Positions 49,421 to 64,000 of a DNA stretch of 64,000 nt are shown here, piece by piece; positions within the stretch are counted from its first letter, which is position 1, and each line of letters opens with the position of its first letter. Position numbers and translations under genes: made by a program. The notes beneath the pieces are model-generated. The model made no database searches. It was not told where the DNA came from and was given only the letters and a program-made list of their open reading frames with translations. The stretch is taken from NCBI GenBank assembly GCA_963969595.1, contig OZ018411.1:27105445-27169444 (forward strand), read 5' to 3'. Source of the stretch: Neckera pumila. Lineage: Eukaryota; Streptophyta; Bryopsida; Hypnales; Neckeraceae.

Positions 49421-50967
49421 GGAACCGAGAGTGGATGAAAATTGAGTCAATGGCACAAGGCCACACTAGAGTTATTTTTATTTAAAATTAAAATTGAAAT
49501 TAAAATTAGAAAGTTTTAATATAAATTTTTAACTAGCAGAAATCATTTTTAAGAGTGTTTTTGTCTACTACTCTAAATCATCACTCTACAAATGCTAATT
49601 GTCTTTGAATCCCTTTTTCTAAACATTTAAGTATGATATGCACAATATAATTTCTATTACATGATGGAAAAATATGAAAAATATGAATAAAAGAAAAAAA
49701 AAAGCATATCTAAATCAGGATGAAAATTGGGCCAACGGCACAGGGCCACACTAGTATTTGTTAAATTGAGACAAAATGCACATTTTGAGACTTTAGGCCT
49801 GCTATTGGAGACCTCCATGCTAATGAATCACATATTTATGAACAAATCAACTTTAAAAGAATCAAAGCTTTATAAATGTATTATATGTTCTATTTACCAA
49901 ATTTTATCAATATTAACACTTATTATCATCTAAATGTAGGGTCAAGGCAATAAATGTTTGACCTTGTCAAAATAATCTCTTTAATATGACATAAATTGCA
50001 ATTCTGCCAAGGACAACAATTGCACCAAAACTACTTTTGCCAAATAACTCATTGCATTAGCAATGAAAGAAATTGATTTTCCATTGAGCCATTAGGATCC
50101 TTGTGGTTGGTTGGAAGATAAAACAATGATGCTGCTTTGTGAACTTGAAATTGCGAGCTAAGTAGCTACAAGCAATACTTCTTGCTCATAGTGTCCAAAG
50201 TGTCCACCACCAAAAAGTTGGAAAATTTTAAAGTCCATAGAAAAAAGAAGGATTTATTAAAATACTATTAATAATTATTGCTATATGACCGTGGACCTAT
50301 AACCATGGTATCCCCATTTTTTTCCTCTCACGACCCTGATCATCCTTATTATGTTACAAAGGCATCAAACCCCCCAAAACATTGAATCTTAGTTTTTTCC
50401 AATTCCAAGCTTAATTTTTTTCCTTCAAAGAAAACTACAGGGCCCCAAATCTTCAATATTGAGATAAGAAATGAGGGTGCACTAGTGTAGAATAATCCCT
50501 AGAACAAATTTGGACAAGCAAAAAAAAACCTTGTAGTAGAGTGGTATTGTACACATTTTCTATGCTAAATACGGTCATTTTCAAAGTTGTTTTTACAAGA
50601 ATCCATTTCTTGAAAATGGAAAATATATGGTTTAGAATACATCCATATGCTTTTCAAAGGCATTATAATAACTACATAGACAATCTAGATTACTCAAAAT
50701 CTTTTTTCAAATCTTCAAATTCTGATTTACAAACATTATACTATTCATGAAAAGTATAAATTTGCATGGGGCAAAAGAAAGCTAGGGTGGACCAAAACCG
50801 GCAGAAAATGGAGTCCATTTTCCCATCTGACCTACTGTGTAATGAAAGGAAAATGATTACATGCAAATCATGGTTTAATTAATTTTAGTCTTTAGTGGGT
50901 CTGATTGATCTTGGATGATGCAGGGTACCGAGGTTTAAGGCTATATAGGTGGCATTTCCAAAGTTTA
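49421..50967. other. AT-rich intergenic DNA, no gene
   Basis: GGCACAAGGCCACACTAG near 49452 and a similar block near 49740 resemble the outer edge of family C copies. No gene is supported. Confidence 0.45.
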
Positions 50968-51896
50968 ACCCCTAAAGGACCAAGGCCCTTTTTCTGCCAA
51001 AAAACACTCAAAACTACCATTTCTATAGCAAAAAGTAAAAAAATTTGAAAGATGTTTCTTTTTCACATCTAACCGTAGGGTCTTACACCTAACTAGTATG
51101 AGAGTGTGTGGAAAAATTTCAGAATTTTTGATTGCACAGATTGCAAGATATCTGCATTTAAAGTGAAAAAAACAAGTTTTTCAGCACATTGCGAGACTAG
51201 ATTTTTTGACTTTGAACATTTTTAACTTAAAATTTTTGCACTACAGAGTTTTGAGCTTTAAATCTTTGTAGTGGAGAATTGAGTTAAGAGTCTAGGGAAA
51301 AAAAATTTTAAAAAACTTAATTACCATTCTTTAAAAAAATTTTAGTAGAAATAGATACGAGATAGAAAGAAAAAACTAAAACATTCATATATTTTAGATG
51401 GAATTAAAATGCACTAATTCCAATGGTGAGATTTTTCTAGCAAGTAATATAAATCTTGAAAAAAAAAAAAAAAAAAATTTGAAAAATTGCACTCAAAAGT
51501 GCATCCTAGAATTTATTTTTTTCAAGAAGATGCTCTAATTGCCCAAAAAACAAGAATGTCCATAACTTTCTCATAACAAATCCAAATGAAATGAATTAAA
51601 GCTTTCCAAATAGGCAAAAATATAATCTGAGAGGAAAAAAATATATAAAAAAAAATTCAAATTTTTGTCCATTTTTTTTTTGTTGCCTGGGTTGCTCGTT
51701 GTCCCATATTTTGAGCTTATTTGGTCATAACTTTTCTTCCCGGGCACCGATTGTGAAAAAAATTATATTCCCACAAAGCTTATCAGTTTTTCTATCTTTA
51801 AAGAAAATTTCAAAAAATCATGACAAAATTTCAGTCTGTAGGTATCTGCCCAAAAACGCATTTGTCCCCCGAACAAACAACAGTCCTTTAGGGGGT
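50968..51896. mobile_element. TA-ACCCC family TIR element (929 bp, uninterrupted)
   Basis: The left end is ACCCCTAAAGGACCAAGG and the complement of the right end is ACCCCCTAAAGGACTGTTG. The left flank is TA and the right flank has changed to AA. The interior has CATAACTTTCTCATAACAAA and GTCATAACTTTTCTTCC blocks and AT-rich runs, with no reading frame of note. It is the best reference copy of this family in the window. Confidence 0.7.
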
Positions 51897-52339
51897 AAAA
51901 TGCAAGTATCACCTCCACTTGTTGGAAGCGCCATATCTGCGTCATCTGATATTTTGTTGATCGATAGTCGGTAATGGTCTCACTACTAGAAAATCATGAC
52001 CAAATCAACAAAAAATCAACTAATTTTTGTTGTTTTGTGCACTACAATAACCATTTTCACATAATGTTGATCTTTTTATGAAAACCAACAAAATAGCGGC
52101 CAAATTTTTGTTGATTTGAATAGTGCAATGACAAAATCAATAGAATTTTAAGGAATATGGAATGTTTTTGAAATATTTTCAGACTATTTAGAATCTTTTG
52201 AAATCATATGGAATCTATTAGAGTTTATTTGAATCTATTAAAATCTTTTGGAATCTTTGGACTCTATTAAATACATTTACAATACTTTAGAATATTATTG
52301 AATGTTCTTACACCAAAACAATAGGGCAAGGTTGGCATA
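51897..52339. other. AT-rich DNA with a degenerate GAATCTATT array
   Basis: At 52140-52310 variants of GGAATCTATTAGA, GAATCTATTAAAATC and GAATCTTTTGAAATC repeat at 12-16 base spacing. No gene. Confidence 0.5.
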
Positions 52340-52555
52340 TACTATAAAAATCCCATGTTTTAGGTGACAAGCCCTGAATTTTCTTGACGGATTTTAGTGG
52401 ACGTTCAATGCAATAAATCCATATTTTTTGTCAACAAAACGTCCAATGTAACATCAATGTTGACATAAAAGCATGGATTTGTTGCATTGGACATCTACTA
52501 AAATCCGTCAAGAATAATCAAGGCTCATCACCTAAAACGCGGGGTTCTTATAGTG
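52340..52555. mobile_element. CACTA-like MITE (216 bp) with 3-bp target duplication
   Basis: The complement of the right end is CACTATAAGAACCCCGCG and the left end is TACTATAAAAATCCCATG. The arms pair over about 85 bases (shared CTTGACGGATTTTAGT, TCCAATGCAA/TTCAATGCAA, AAATCCAT). ATA flanks both ends. CACTA termini with a 3-bp duplication fit the CACTA (En/Spm) superfamily. Non-coding. Confidence 0.7.
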
Positions 52556-53199
52556 ATATTAATGCCAAATAATTAATTAACCCTTAAAGCCTTGAGGCAT
52601 GTTTTTAAAGCACTTTGTACTTTTGGACAGGTCATTTCCAATGCAATATTTGTTGAATAAGATTCTTGTGAAAATTTTACTAGAGCTGTGCTTCACTACT
52701 AACTTGATGTCTGAAAAATTTCAGACCAATTTAAGTTGCGATTAAATAGTTATGTCTAAAAAGGTCATTCTTTTTTGGGTGTAGACAATTTCAAGCAACC
52801 ATGACAAATTGATCCAATTGGCTTGAAGTTCTTTATACATACTCTCAACAAAATTATTAATATAAATCCAAAAATTGAAAGGCATACAAGCACATGATTT
52901 TGACTTACAAGCCTTTTAAATAAGTTTTCTTCATTCAGGCAAAGTTTAATGCCTAAAAACCCACCCGGTCGGGACAAAACACAAATGTGTTATAAAATAT
53001 ACATTTTGTAGCTTTTTTGAAGTTTGCACCATAAAAGATCATGTACAGCACAAAAAATAAAAATATCCGTATAGGTAAAATAATAAAATTATTTTCAGTT
53101 TCTCTTCAAATGAATTTTGAATATATAACTTCAAAAATTCATCAAAAATATTATTTTTGTCTTTAGCATTTGAATTTTTTTTATTGGTTTCCATTGATT
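52556..53199. other. AT-rich intergenic DNA, possible old TA-ACCCC copy
   Basis: ACCCTTAAAGCCTTGAGG at 52580, after TA, resembles a family end. A possible partner lies near 53815 (GAGTGCTTCGGGGT), which would enclose element A3. The match is weak. Confidence 0.3.
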
Positions 53200-53330
53200 C
53201 ATTAGAAGAGATTTGAGGCCTCTAAAAGACTTCAAGTTATCCTACGTTCCCAAATTGCGGGAATGCAGGCTAACTGCTGGTTGATGTGGTCGAGAGAGTG
53301 CCACATCATTTTTGAAAAAAAAAAAAAAAA

Positions 53331-53396
<66 letters not shown>

Positions 53397-53543
53397 TGGC
53401 CTAAAATGATTTGGGAGAATTTTATTTTTTATTTTTTTTTGAAATTTTTTTCTCTGACAACCCATACCGGCTGTTCGTAGATCTGGCCAAATTAGGAAAC
53501 GGGCCTGAAACGGCCTTCCAATGCCCTCAAATCTCTCCTAATG
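53200..53543. mobile_element. CATTAG-type TIR element, copy A3 (344 bp) with an AAT expansion
   Basis: Ends CATTAGAAGAGATTTGAGGC and (complement) CATTAGGAGAGATTTGAGGG form the inverted repeat. Read on the minus strand the interior matches A1 and A2. The copy is longer because of an AAT trinucleotide run (about 53331-53395) next to a poly-A run. Flanks TGATT and TGTAA show no target duplication. Confidence 0.75.
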
Positions 53544-54292
53544 TGTAAGAAAATGCATAAGGTCTAGTAATGAGAAAACCAATTCTTTTCCAAATAGTAA
53601 ATTTTCCAATACTAGGCAAATACTAAATTCTTTGTGCTATTTTTCTTATAATTTTTGCTTGACCGTAGCAATCTTAGTTTTGAATATAAATATTGTAAAA
53701 CAACCCAATATTTTGGTCCTTTTTTATAAAATAAATTGAAAAAAAGATTTTTTATGCCCAAAAAATCTATCCAAAATCGCACAGCAATCAAAAAATGGTC
53801 ATTTGAGTGCTTCGGGGTTGAAACTCTCTGTACTATATAATGGAAACATTCTTTTAAACTTAATCATTTATAGTTTGGTCTATTTTAAAGTCAAAATACT
53901 TTAATGGCCATTTTATTATAGTAAAACAATTTTTTCCAAAGAACTTTGAACTAAGAAAAGTTGGAAAATAAAGTTAACCTTCATTTCCAAAAATTTGTTT
54001 GTAATTTTGAGTCTCCAATCAAAAGTTATGGACAAAATTTAGAGAGGGTTTGCAAAGGATATTTTTGTTGACATTTTCAAACATCCTTTCAAATTTGTGT
54101 TTAATAACTTTGATTGGCGACTCAAATTACGAACAGATTTTTGGAAATGAAATTTAGCTTGATTTACCAATTTTTCTTAGTTCAAAATTTTTTGAAAAAA
54201 ATTATTCTACTATGTCAAAATGGGCCTCAAAAGTTTGCTAAATTTAATGAGCATTGAATAGCAAATGCATAAATGAATAAAAATATATGTAA
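53544..54292. other. AT-rich intergenic DNA, no gene
   Basis: Contains an inverted pair of AAACTTTGATT/AATCAAAAGTT-like blocks near 54020 and 54110. No gene or defined element. Confidence 0.4.
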
Positions 54293-54480
54293 TTAATGTG
54301 CATGTGATCTAATGGTGGTATAGTGGTTTGTACCTTGGCCTCTAAATGGTGAGGTCTCAAGTTCAAATCCTTGATAGGCCATTCAGATGGATTATGTGGC
54401 TGCCCAAAAATCCTGGGCAATTCAAAAAAATTTGTGCAACGGAAAAAAAAATTTGATTTTTTTTTTTTCTCACTTGTAAC
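54293..54480 (+). mobile_element. tRNA-derived SINE candidate
   Basis: An A-box-like AATGGTGGTATAGTGG and a B-box-like AGTTCAAATCC stand about 40 bases apart, with a 5-bp T-arm-like stem (TCAAG/CTTGA). This resembles an RNA polymerase III promoter. The cloverleaf is not intact, so it is not a functional tRNA gene. A tRNA-unrelated part (GGATTATGTGGCTGCCC...) and A-rich and T-rich runs follow, as in a SINE. The 3' end is approximate. Confidence 0.45.
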
Positions 54481-55107
54481 CAAATCAATAAAAAGATAAC
54501 AATAGATTTTAGTGTAATTTTGACTGGGACAACACAACCAAAACAATAGATGCAAATAACACTTTTCAATTGTTTTGGTCGCAAATGTTTCTAGTAGTAT
54601 CTATATAAGTTTCATCCCCTTCCTGCCAATGTTGTTGTAGAGTTATGTGTGTCCAATGCAAGAAAGAGTATTGTGAAGGTGAAGGTGGAGGCTACTTGCA
54701 ACATGTAGAAAGAAAAAAACAGAATATGCTGCTCCTATATTTGTCAAACCTCCCACTCTTTTTAACTTCACATTGCTTAAGAGACACAATAGAAAAGAAT
54801 TTGCTGAGATGTACAAGTTCTACCACAAACGGCATGAGTCCAAAACAGCCGAGAGATACGGATGTGACAGACTCAAAACTTATCTTTTGAGGGGCCGACA
54901 GTAAACAAGAACGGCCATCATTATATGTTTTTGAAGGATTAGAATTTAATCCATCGCATCGAACACATGTGGATGGTTTTTCACCAAAAATTAGTAGTTT
55001 TACAGTCTTGGTTGATTACAAAGGCCGTGGTAAAGGGTTTTAATGTAGAAATCAATCACTGGTAAAAGCAAGGGCCAATTGTTGTTCGCACCTCAAAGTT
55101 GACCATA
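54481..55107. other. Intergenic DNA, no gene
   Basis: One frame at 54645-54890 has no recognisable motif. Nothing else is supported. Confidence 0.4.
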
Positions 55108-55400
55108 CTTTAAGTTAGGTTGTTTATTTGTTTTGTTTTGTTTGTTATGGTGAGATCTCTTGGATTGTACATCCTTCAATTACGTTCTTCGTTACCGTCA
55201 AAAAGCCCTTAGTGAAGACGTTTTGACCGAGAATGTGATTGAAGGACGATACTAAGAACATGCACACGCTTTGTTTTGTGACATTCAACCTACGGTGTGA
55301 AACTTAAGAATTTTTGAATTATCTTTAGTTTTAAAAAAATAAAAAATTACTTTTATTTTATTTTGGTTGTGGCAGCTACACAGGCACTAGAAGAAATCTA
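55108..55400 (+). repeat. Dispersed repeat family C, copy 2
   Basis: TTAAGTTAGGTTGTTTATTT, GTTATGGTGAGATCTCTTGG and a TACATCCTTCAATTACGTTC block, then a CAAAAAGCCCTTAGTGAAGA stretch, follow the family order. A GAATTATCTTTAGTTTT/TTTTATTTTGG tail is present. Confidence 0.55.
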
Positions 55401-55502
55401 GCTAAAAAACTACATTATTTCAATATAATTGAGTTAGATTTAGTAAAAAAACATCAGCTAGAATAATGCAAATTTTTTCAAGTGAGGGCATACCAATCCA
55501 TA

Positions 55503-55660
55503 CCTTAAGTTAGACTATTTGTTTTATTTGTTACGGTGAGATCTCGAGAACCGTGCGTCCCCTAATCACCCTAGAAAAGCTGTGACATTTGGACCTATAG
55601 TGTGAAAGTTATTGGATTTTGAAGTTTTTATTGAATTATTCTTGTTATTGAATTAGGGCA
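55503..55660 (+). repeat. Dispersed repeat family C, copy 3 (shorter)
   Basis: CCTTAAGTTAGACTATTTG, GGTGAGATCTCGAGAACCG, GTGCGTCCCCTAATC and GTGAAAGTTATTGGATTTTG occur in family order. It lies about 400 bp downstream of copy 2 in the same direction. Confidence 0.55.
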
Positions 55661-56061
55661 CACTGGCCACTTGAAATGAATTCTGAGCTGAAATCATACG
55701 TCCACCTGCTGGTCCCGCTCAAATGCCGAACGGCGAAGGCAGTAATGCTCTGGGGAACGAACATGTAGCCTCCACGAACATACCCCTACTCAAACTGTAC
55801 TCACTAAGAACATTTCCAACGTCATCTTCCTCCTCCCTGCCCAGTCCGGCCGACCTTGTTTGCGCTCTGCCTCGAAGTTATGGCACCAGTCCATTCCGTG
55901 CATTTGAATGCATTCGGTGTTTTTTGAAGGGAGCGATTCACGCTGCAGCAGCTTCGTTTGTATTCGAGCTTCCTAGAGTGCAAAACGACTTCGTTTCTTG
56001 TGTTTTTAGAGAAACCCAAATCGTTGTAGACAGGCGAAGAGGTTGCTGAAGAGGTTGCAAG

Positions 56062-59706
<3,645 letters not shown>

Positions 59707-61635
59707 AATATTTTATTTTTCTAGTGCCGCCTAATTTTTGTAGTCCTACCAAGTCCAATGTGCAGTAGTAGTTTTTTGTTTTTTAATCTCTAATTTTTTT
59801 TTACCATTTTCTACCATGCTCTACCATTGAGTGACCCCTTCCTGGCATTGCCGACTGAGGTCAGTCGGCCAGGACCTTTGCGTTTGGCCGTGGTCCCCAA
59901 TCATTTGCCCTAGTTGTTGTTGACGAGGTGACCATCGCGTTCCTTTTAACGGTACTGGCATCAGGTAAAGCGTGCTGTGTGTTGACAATGGCGCGTACAT
60001 TGAAAATCCTGGATCGATGGAGGACTTTGCCCCTCTTCAGCTCACATTAATATTGGAGGCTCCTGGGGGCACGTTTGTCTCTGTGGCTTTTTTCTAGGCT
60101 ACCAGCTTGAATATTTGGACTGCAAATATCAGAGCTGATAGCCCTGATTCCCAGACTTGTCGCTGAGGTTCTCAATAGAAGTGTGACTCATAGCCAATAT
60201 TTTTTTGTGTGTTGTCAGATGTAAGTCATACACTCCAGTTGGGTAATTGGGGTTGTACTTGAACCTGTCATGCCGCGCAACACCCAGCCACAGGAGGAGG
60301 GGCCTGTGATTGAAGGAGCCGTGCTACTCTTTTGGACAGACAGACTTGGTTGGTGTGATTAATTCCTGCTCTCTACTCATCACGCCCCTCTCCAGCAACC
60401 TGTGGTCCCCAGAGGTTACACCCATCATTCGTAAGATATGCTGCTCTGTCACCAAGTACAAATTTCCCCTACCAATATCCAGGACAGATACTAACGCCAA
60501 AAAACACTACCACCACTTTGTCATACTTGGAAATGGTAGGGAAACCAAACGTATGATGGAAGCACTGGAGCCCCAAACCTCGTAACGCAAAGGTAGCGTT
60601 TTGACTGCTTTACCCCCGCAACGCCCATTGCCAAGAAAGTGCCTGAAATGAAGCGTTCTCTTCACTTCAACGACAACAACAACAAAATTCCACTGAGGTA
60701 GAGACGCACCCAACTGTGTCATTTTTCTATTAAATCTTGCCATGGGGCCGTGTACAGTGCAGTACCCTCCAAAGAAGTCTTGCAACCTCATGTTTGGTTC
60801 TTAGCCAAGTAAGGTAGGAGTCTCAAATTCTAGAGGGTCATTTAGAATCGCCATATAGACTCGCTTGGATGGTCTTTAAATGGATCTTCTGTAGTCATTG
60901 AATGGATCAATAAGAAAATTATTATTTATTGCAAGAGCCAATTGTTGTCTTGTTTTCCCCATTTCTTTCTAGATGTTACAAGTGAACAGTTTATGGAATA
61001 CTACTGTCATAAATAGGGGACTATAACACATCTTATTTGAAAATTTGTAAATAATTTTAAAATGCTTCAAATATACAAAAGGACTTGTATTACAATCATA
61101 ATCTATTTCTCTTTGTCTAAAAAAATGAGCAAAAAATAATCCCATCCAAGAAACCATATGAAAAAAGTGGACCAGCCTTTAGATGCTTGCTTTTAGAGCC
61201 TCCTACCTTAATTTGATTACATAACATACTTGTGGAAGATAAATTTAAATATTTGATTAAGATTTTTTGCCTTGGACAAGGTGAGTAATGTACTTTGTTG
61301 TGACTCATTCCACTTTTTAGAAATATATTTCTATATGACAAGTGATTGATTTTGGAAACAGTAACCTGAGTTTAAAAGGTACAATGCTACACTTGAAAAT
61401 TTCATTCGAGGAAATCACAAGTAGTGGATTTCAACCGGCTTTGGAGTTGAAAGGATGAACCTTATTACCTGCAGACGACGAGTGATTGTTGCTTGCAGAC
61501 ATAGCCTAGAAGTTTGGTGAGAAAAGATTGATGTTTGTCTATGTGATGTTGCTAGGAGTTCTGTAAGCAAACTTTGTGAAGTTCTAAGTAGTATTAGTTA
61601 ACTTTGCACCATGATATAATGTAAAATTCATTGAA
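59707..61635 (+). other. 3' flank of gamma-tubulin and intergenic DNA
   Basis: The first roughly 1.1 kb keeps gene-like composition and probably includes the 3' UTR. Frames at 60310-60585 (plus) and 60507-60791 (minus) overlap and have no motif. From about 60800 the DNA becomes AT-rich. Confidence 0.45.
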
Positions 61636-61857
61636 TGGCTACTGGTTTCTCTTTACCTCAATCCTACAGAGAACATATGGAAGCAAATCAAAGATCAAGT
61701 GCAAAAAAAACGTAGACCCCATAACAAAGACCAAATGTGGATATTAATGAATTTGGCATGGGAGGATATACCTCAAGAAAGTATCCAAAAGTTAATTTTT
61801 ACAATGCCAAACCAAATGGAAGCTGTGATAGTAGTTCAAGGTGGTGGTATTCAATGA
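61636..61857 (+). pseudogene. Tc1/mariner-type transposase, C-terminal fragment
   Basis: About 73 codons in one frame end at TGA (61855-61857). WLLVSLYLNPTENIWKQIK corresponds to the W-x-x-x-S-x-x-LNP-x-EN-x-W block of Tc1-like transposases, including the third acidic residue (E) of the DDE/D triad. The following residues, W(E)DIPQ, LIFTMPNQMEAVI and VVQGGG, fit the family C-terminus (W..IP...L..SMP.R..AV....G). The N-terminal DNA-binding part and first two catalytic aspartates are not visible upstream, so it is a dead fragment. Confidence 0.75.
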
Positions 61858-62396
61858 TAGTAAATGTACAACTTTGTTGAAAAGTAGTTGCTAGTGAACA
61901 AGGCATAATGTAAAATTCATATTATAGTAGGCTTCTACAATAGTATAGCTTTCTAATGATACCCTATTTGACAATGTTTGTTCAAATTTTTTTTTTATGC
62001 ATGAGCTTGTCTTCCTTTCCCTTGAACGTGTATGAAAGAAAATTGCAAAATACAATAAAGCCACAAAGAGGAAAATTTTACCTACAGAGTGAAGGTCTTT
62101 GTAACATAAAAGATGTGAACAATGATTATTCCTAAATACATGTGCAATCAAATCTTAAAAAATTGTCACACATACTTTTCAATCAATTATTATGTAAAAT
62201 TGTATAATTTAAAATAAAATAATTCACCAAAAATAGAGTTCCTATTTATAGACATAATATTTCATATGTTGGTCAAGGTTCCATAAAGCAATAGATTTAA
62301 TAGGATAGTTTTGACAGGATTTTTTTTAAATGGAAAAAATTTGAAGAGCTTTATAGTGGGGTTGCAAGACTTCTTGTAGGGTACCAATACATTGGA
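61858..62396. other. AT-rich intergenic DNA, no gene
   Basis: No gene or repeat with defined ends. It may include the decayed 3' part of the Tc1-like element. Confidence 0.4.
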
Positions 62397-62690
62397 GCTT
62401 TGAATGGCCACCTACCTTCATCCAAAACTAGTGTGCCGTGTGCCTTGTGCCATTGCTACAAATAATATAATGCAACAAAAGTAATTTTATAATTTTATAA
62501 TTTATAAAAACTTCAAAATTCAATGTTGTGAGTCCACACTACGAAACAAAGTCCGTGCACCCCTCTTCACAGAAGGCTTTCTGACAATACTAAGAATGCG
62601 GCTAAAGGACACACGATTCCGAAGATCTCACCATAATGAACAAAACAAAACAATCAACATAAATAATTTAATGCATGGATGTATGGATAG
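62397..62690 (-). repeat. Dispersed repeat family C, copy 4 (minus strand)
   Basis: Read on the minus strand: GTTTTGTTCATTATGGTGAG, ATCTTCGGAATCGTGTGTCC, then ATTGTCAGAAAGC, a TTTCGTAGTGTG block, a TTGAATTTTGAAGTTTTTAT tail and finally GGCACAAGGCACACGGCACAC near 62430. The order matches copies 1-3. Confidence 0.55.
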
Positions 62691-64000
62691 TCACAACCTT
62701 CACCCAAACTTATCACAAATTTTCAAGTGTTCTTTGAGACAATCAATGGCACATGAAACACTTCATGCCTCAAGAGTGATTGTTTAGCCCGGGAAGGCGG
62801 GAAGAATGCAAGTTTAGGTGACCAAATTATGTAGTCACCCAAATACTCAGATTAGTAAATCAATAGATACATTCTTTGTTCATACAATTAAGAAGTCATC
62901 CATTAGACCTTTTGGAGGTCTGCAACATCTTTAACTAATTTAGTCCACTAAAAATTATAAGATTGTTGAATGAATATAATGGCTTTCAAAATGTTTCATA
63001 TACTTACAAAACTTGCCTTAACTAATTGAAAAATTACAAAATTTCAACAAACCTTGGATATGATGAGGTCCAAGTAACACTTTGTATTAAAATTTAGACA
63101 TTTTTCAAATTTAATCCAAATTTCTTGGTGAAAAAAACATTTTAATATAAATACAAAATTTTCATGATTCTTTAGTAAATAGAATAAGATTTATTTGGAG
63201 GAATTTTATAGTAAAAGATTCATGAATTTTAAAATTTTAGTGATTAAATATGACTCCAAATATTTACATTATTTATAGTAAAGTCAAAAATTTGTGAAAA
63301 TTTTGAAAATTATATAAAATGTTTATATTTCAATTTTCATGATTTTTTGGAAATTTTTGGAGTGAATCATAAAAAATGTAATTACTTAGGGTCAATCAAT
63401 AATAATTCATTCAATAAATTTTTTGGATTCATAAAAAATTGGTTGTAAAATTTCAAAAAAAATTCTCATTCCTGTTACTAAAGAACCTTGAAAATTGTGT
63501 GAAAAGTTTTATTTGTGTGAAAAGTTTTTTCCACCAAAAATTTGAATTAAATTTTTATGTATCAGAATATTTTATTTTGAAAATTTTGAAAAATTATTTT
63601 ATGCAAGTGTGTTACTTATACCTTAACATATCCAAAGTTTGTTGAAAAAAAGTCAATTCTTTACTTAGTTATGTCAATTTTTTGAGTGTATGAAAACTTT
63701 TGAAAACCATGGTAGGTGCAATTTTGTTTCTATAGTTCCTAATAAATAAAAGTCATTCGTTGGACAACTTTAGTCCTTGGTGACATTTCTGGATTTAGGG
63801 AGATGTGAGATAACCAAAAGCTTCTCAAGGAATTGTCCATCCCTCTATATACTACTAGGAGGCATGACAACAATTCACTCCGCAGGTATCTAGTGCTTTT
63901 AGTTCTGAAAGTTTGCAAAATATTACCTAAGTATTGAAAAATTATGAAACAATTTGGATGAAATTTTTCTTGATTTGAATGAAGTTGAAACTTAACCTCA
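62691..64000. other. AT-rich intergenic DNA, no gene
   Basis: About 1.3 kb of A- and T-rich sequence with only chance reading frames (for example 63439-63645). No RNA gene or repeat end is seen. Confidence 0.5.

Noticed and set aside
54300..54380. A functional tRNA gene
   Set aside because: The anticodon and acceptor stems do not pair and the box matches are imperfect. A SINE head is the better reading.

Overview
This window looks like nuclear DNA of a green plant in the streptophyte lineage (land plant or charophyte alga). A predicted gamma-tubulin is collinear with the land-plant protein, one gene belongs to the plant DOXC 2-oxoglutarate dioxygenase class, and the LINE carries a plant L1-type ORF1 (DUF4283-like part plus zinc knuckle). 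Introns are of ordinary plant size (about 90-750 bp) with GT-AG ends and one GC-AG. Intergenic DNA is visibly AT-rich and genes are richer in GC. Four real genes in 64 kb, with repeats in nearly all the rest, suggest a large repeat-rich genome, perhaps of a non-seed plant. The sequence alone does not fix the species.

Layout. 1-4.8 kb: AT-rich repeat remnants with several terminal-inverted-repeat (TIR) elements. 4.8-17.1 kb: one old minus-strand L1-like LINE (3' tail near 4.8 kb, ORF2, ORF1, 5' region near 17 kb), broken by stops and frameshifts. A 326-bp TIR element sits in its ORF2 3' part and about 4.5 kb of foreign DNA sits in its endonuclease domain. That foreign DNA has a TATA box, two tandem-repeat arrays and a long degenerate purine-rich array. 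17-24.5 kb: gene-free DNA with MITE-like elements. 24.5-33.4 kb: a WD40-repeat gene with many exons (+). 35.1-36.2 kb: an intronless 2OG-Fe(II) dioxygenase gene resembling gibberellin 20-oxidases (+). 37-44 kb: nested TIR elements and AT-rich repeats. 44.6-48.6 kb: the gene for mitochondrial ribosomal protein mS29/DAP3 (-), seven exons. 49-56 kb: repeats. 56.1-59.7 kb: gamma-tubulin gene (+), eleven exons. 59.7-64 kb: gene-free DNA with a Tc1/mariner transposase remnant.

The four genes have unrelated housekeeping or metabolic roles (microtubule nucleation, mitochondrial translation, oxidative metabolism, WD40 scaffold) and do not form a cluster. The most distinctive content is the set of non-coding TIR families. 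One has CATTAG termini, a palindromic centre containing ACGTGGC, and no visible target-site duplication (six copies). Another has ACCCCTAAAGGAC-like termini flanked by TA (about eight copies, two inside introns of the gamma-tubulin and DAP3 genes). I found no CRISPR, operon, rRNA or intact tRNA gene.
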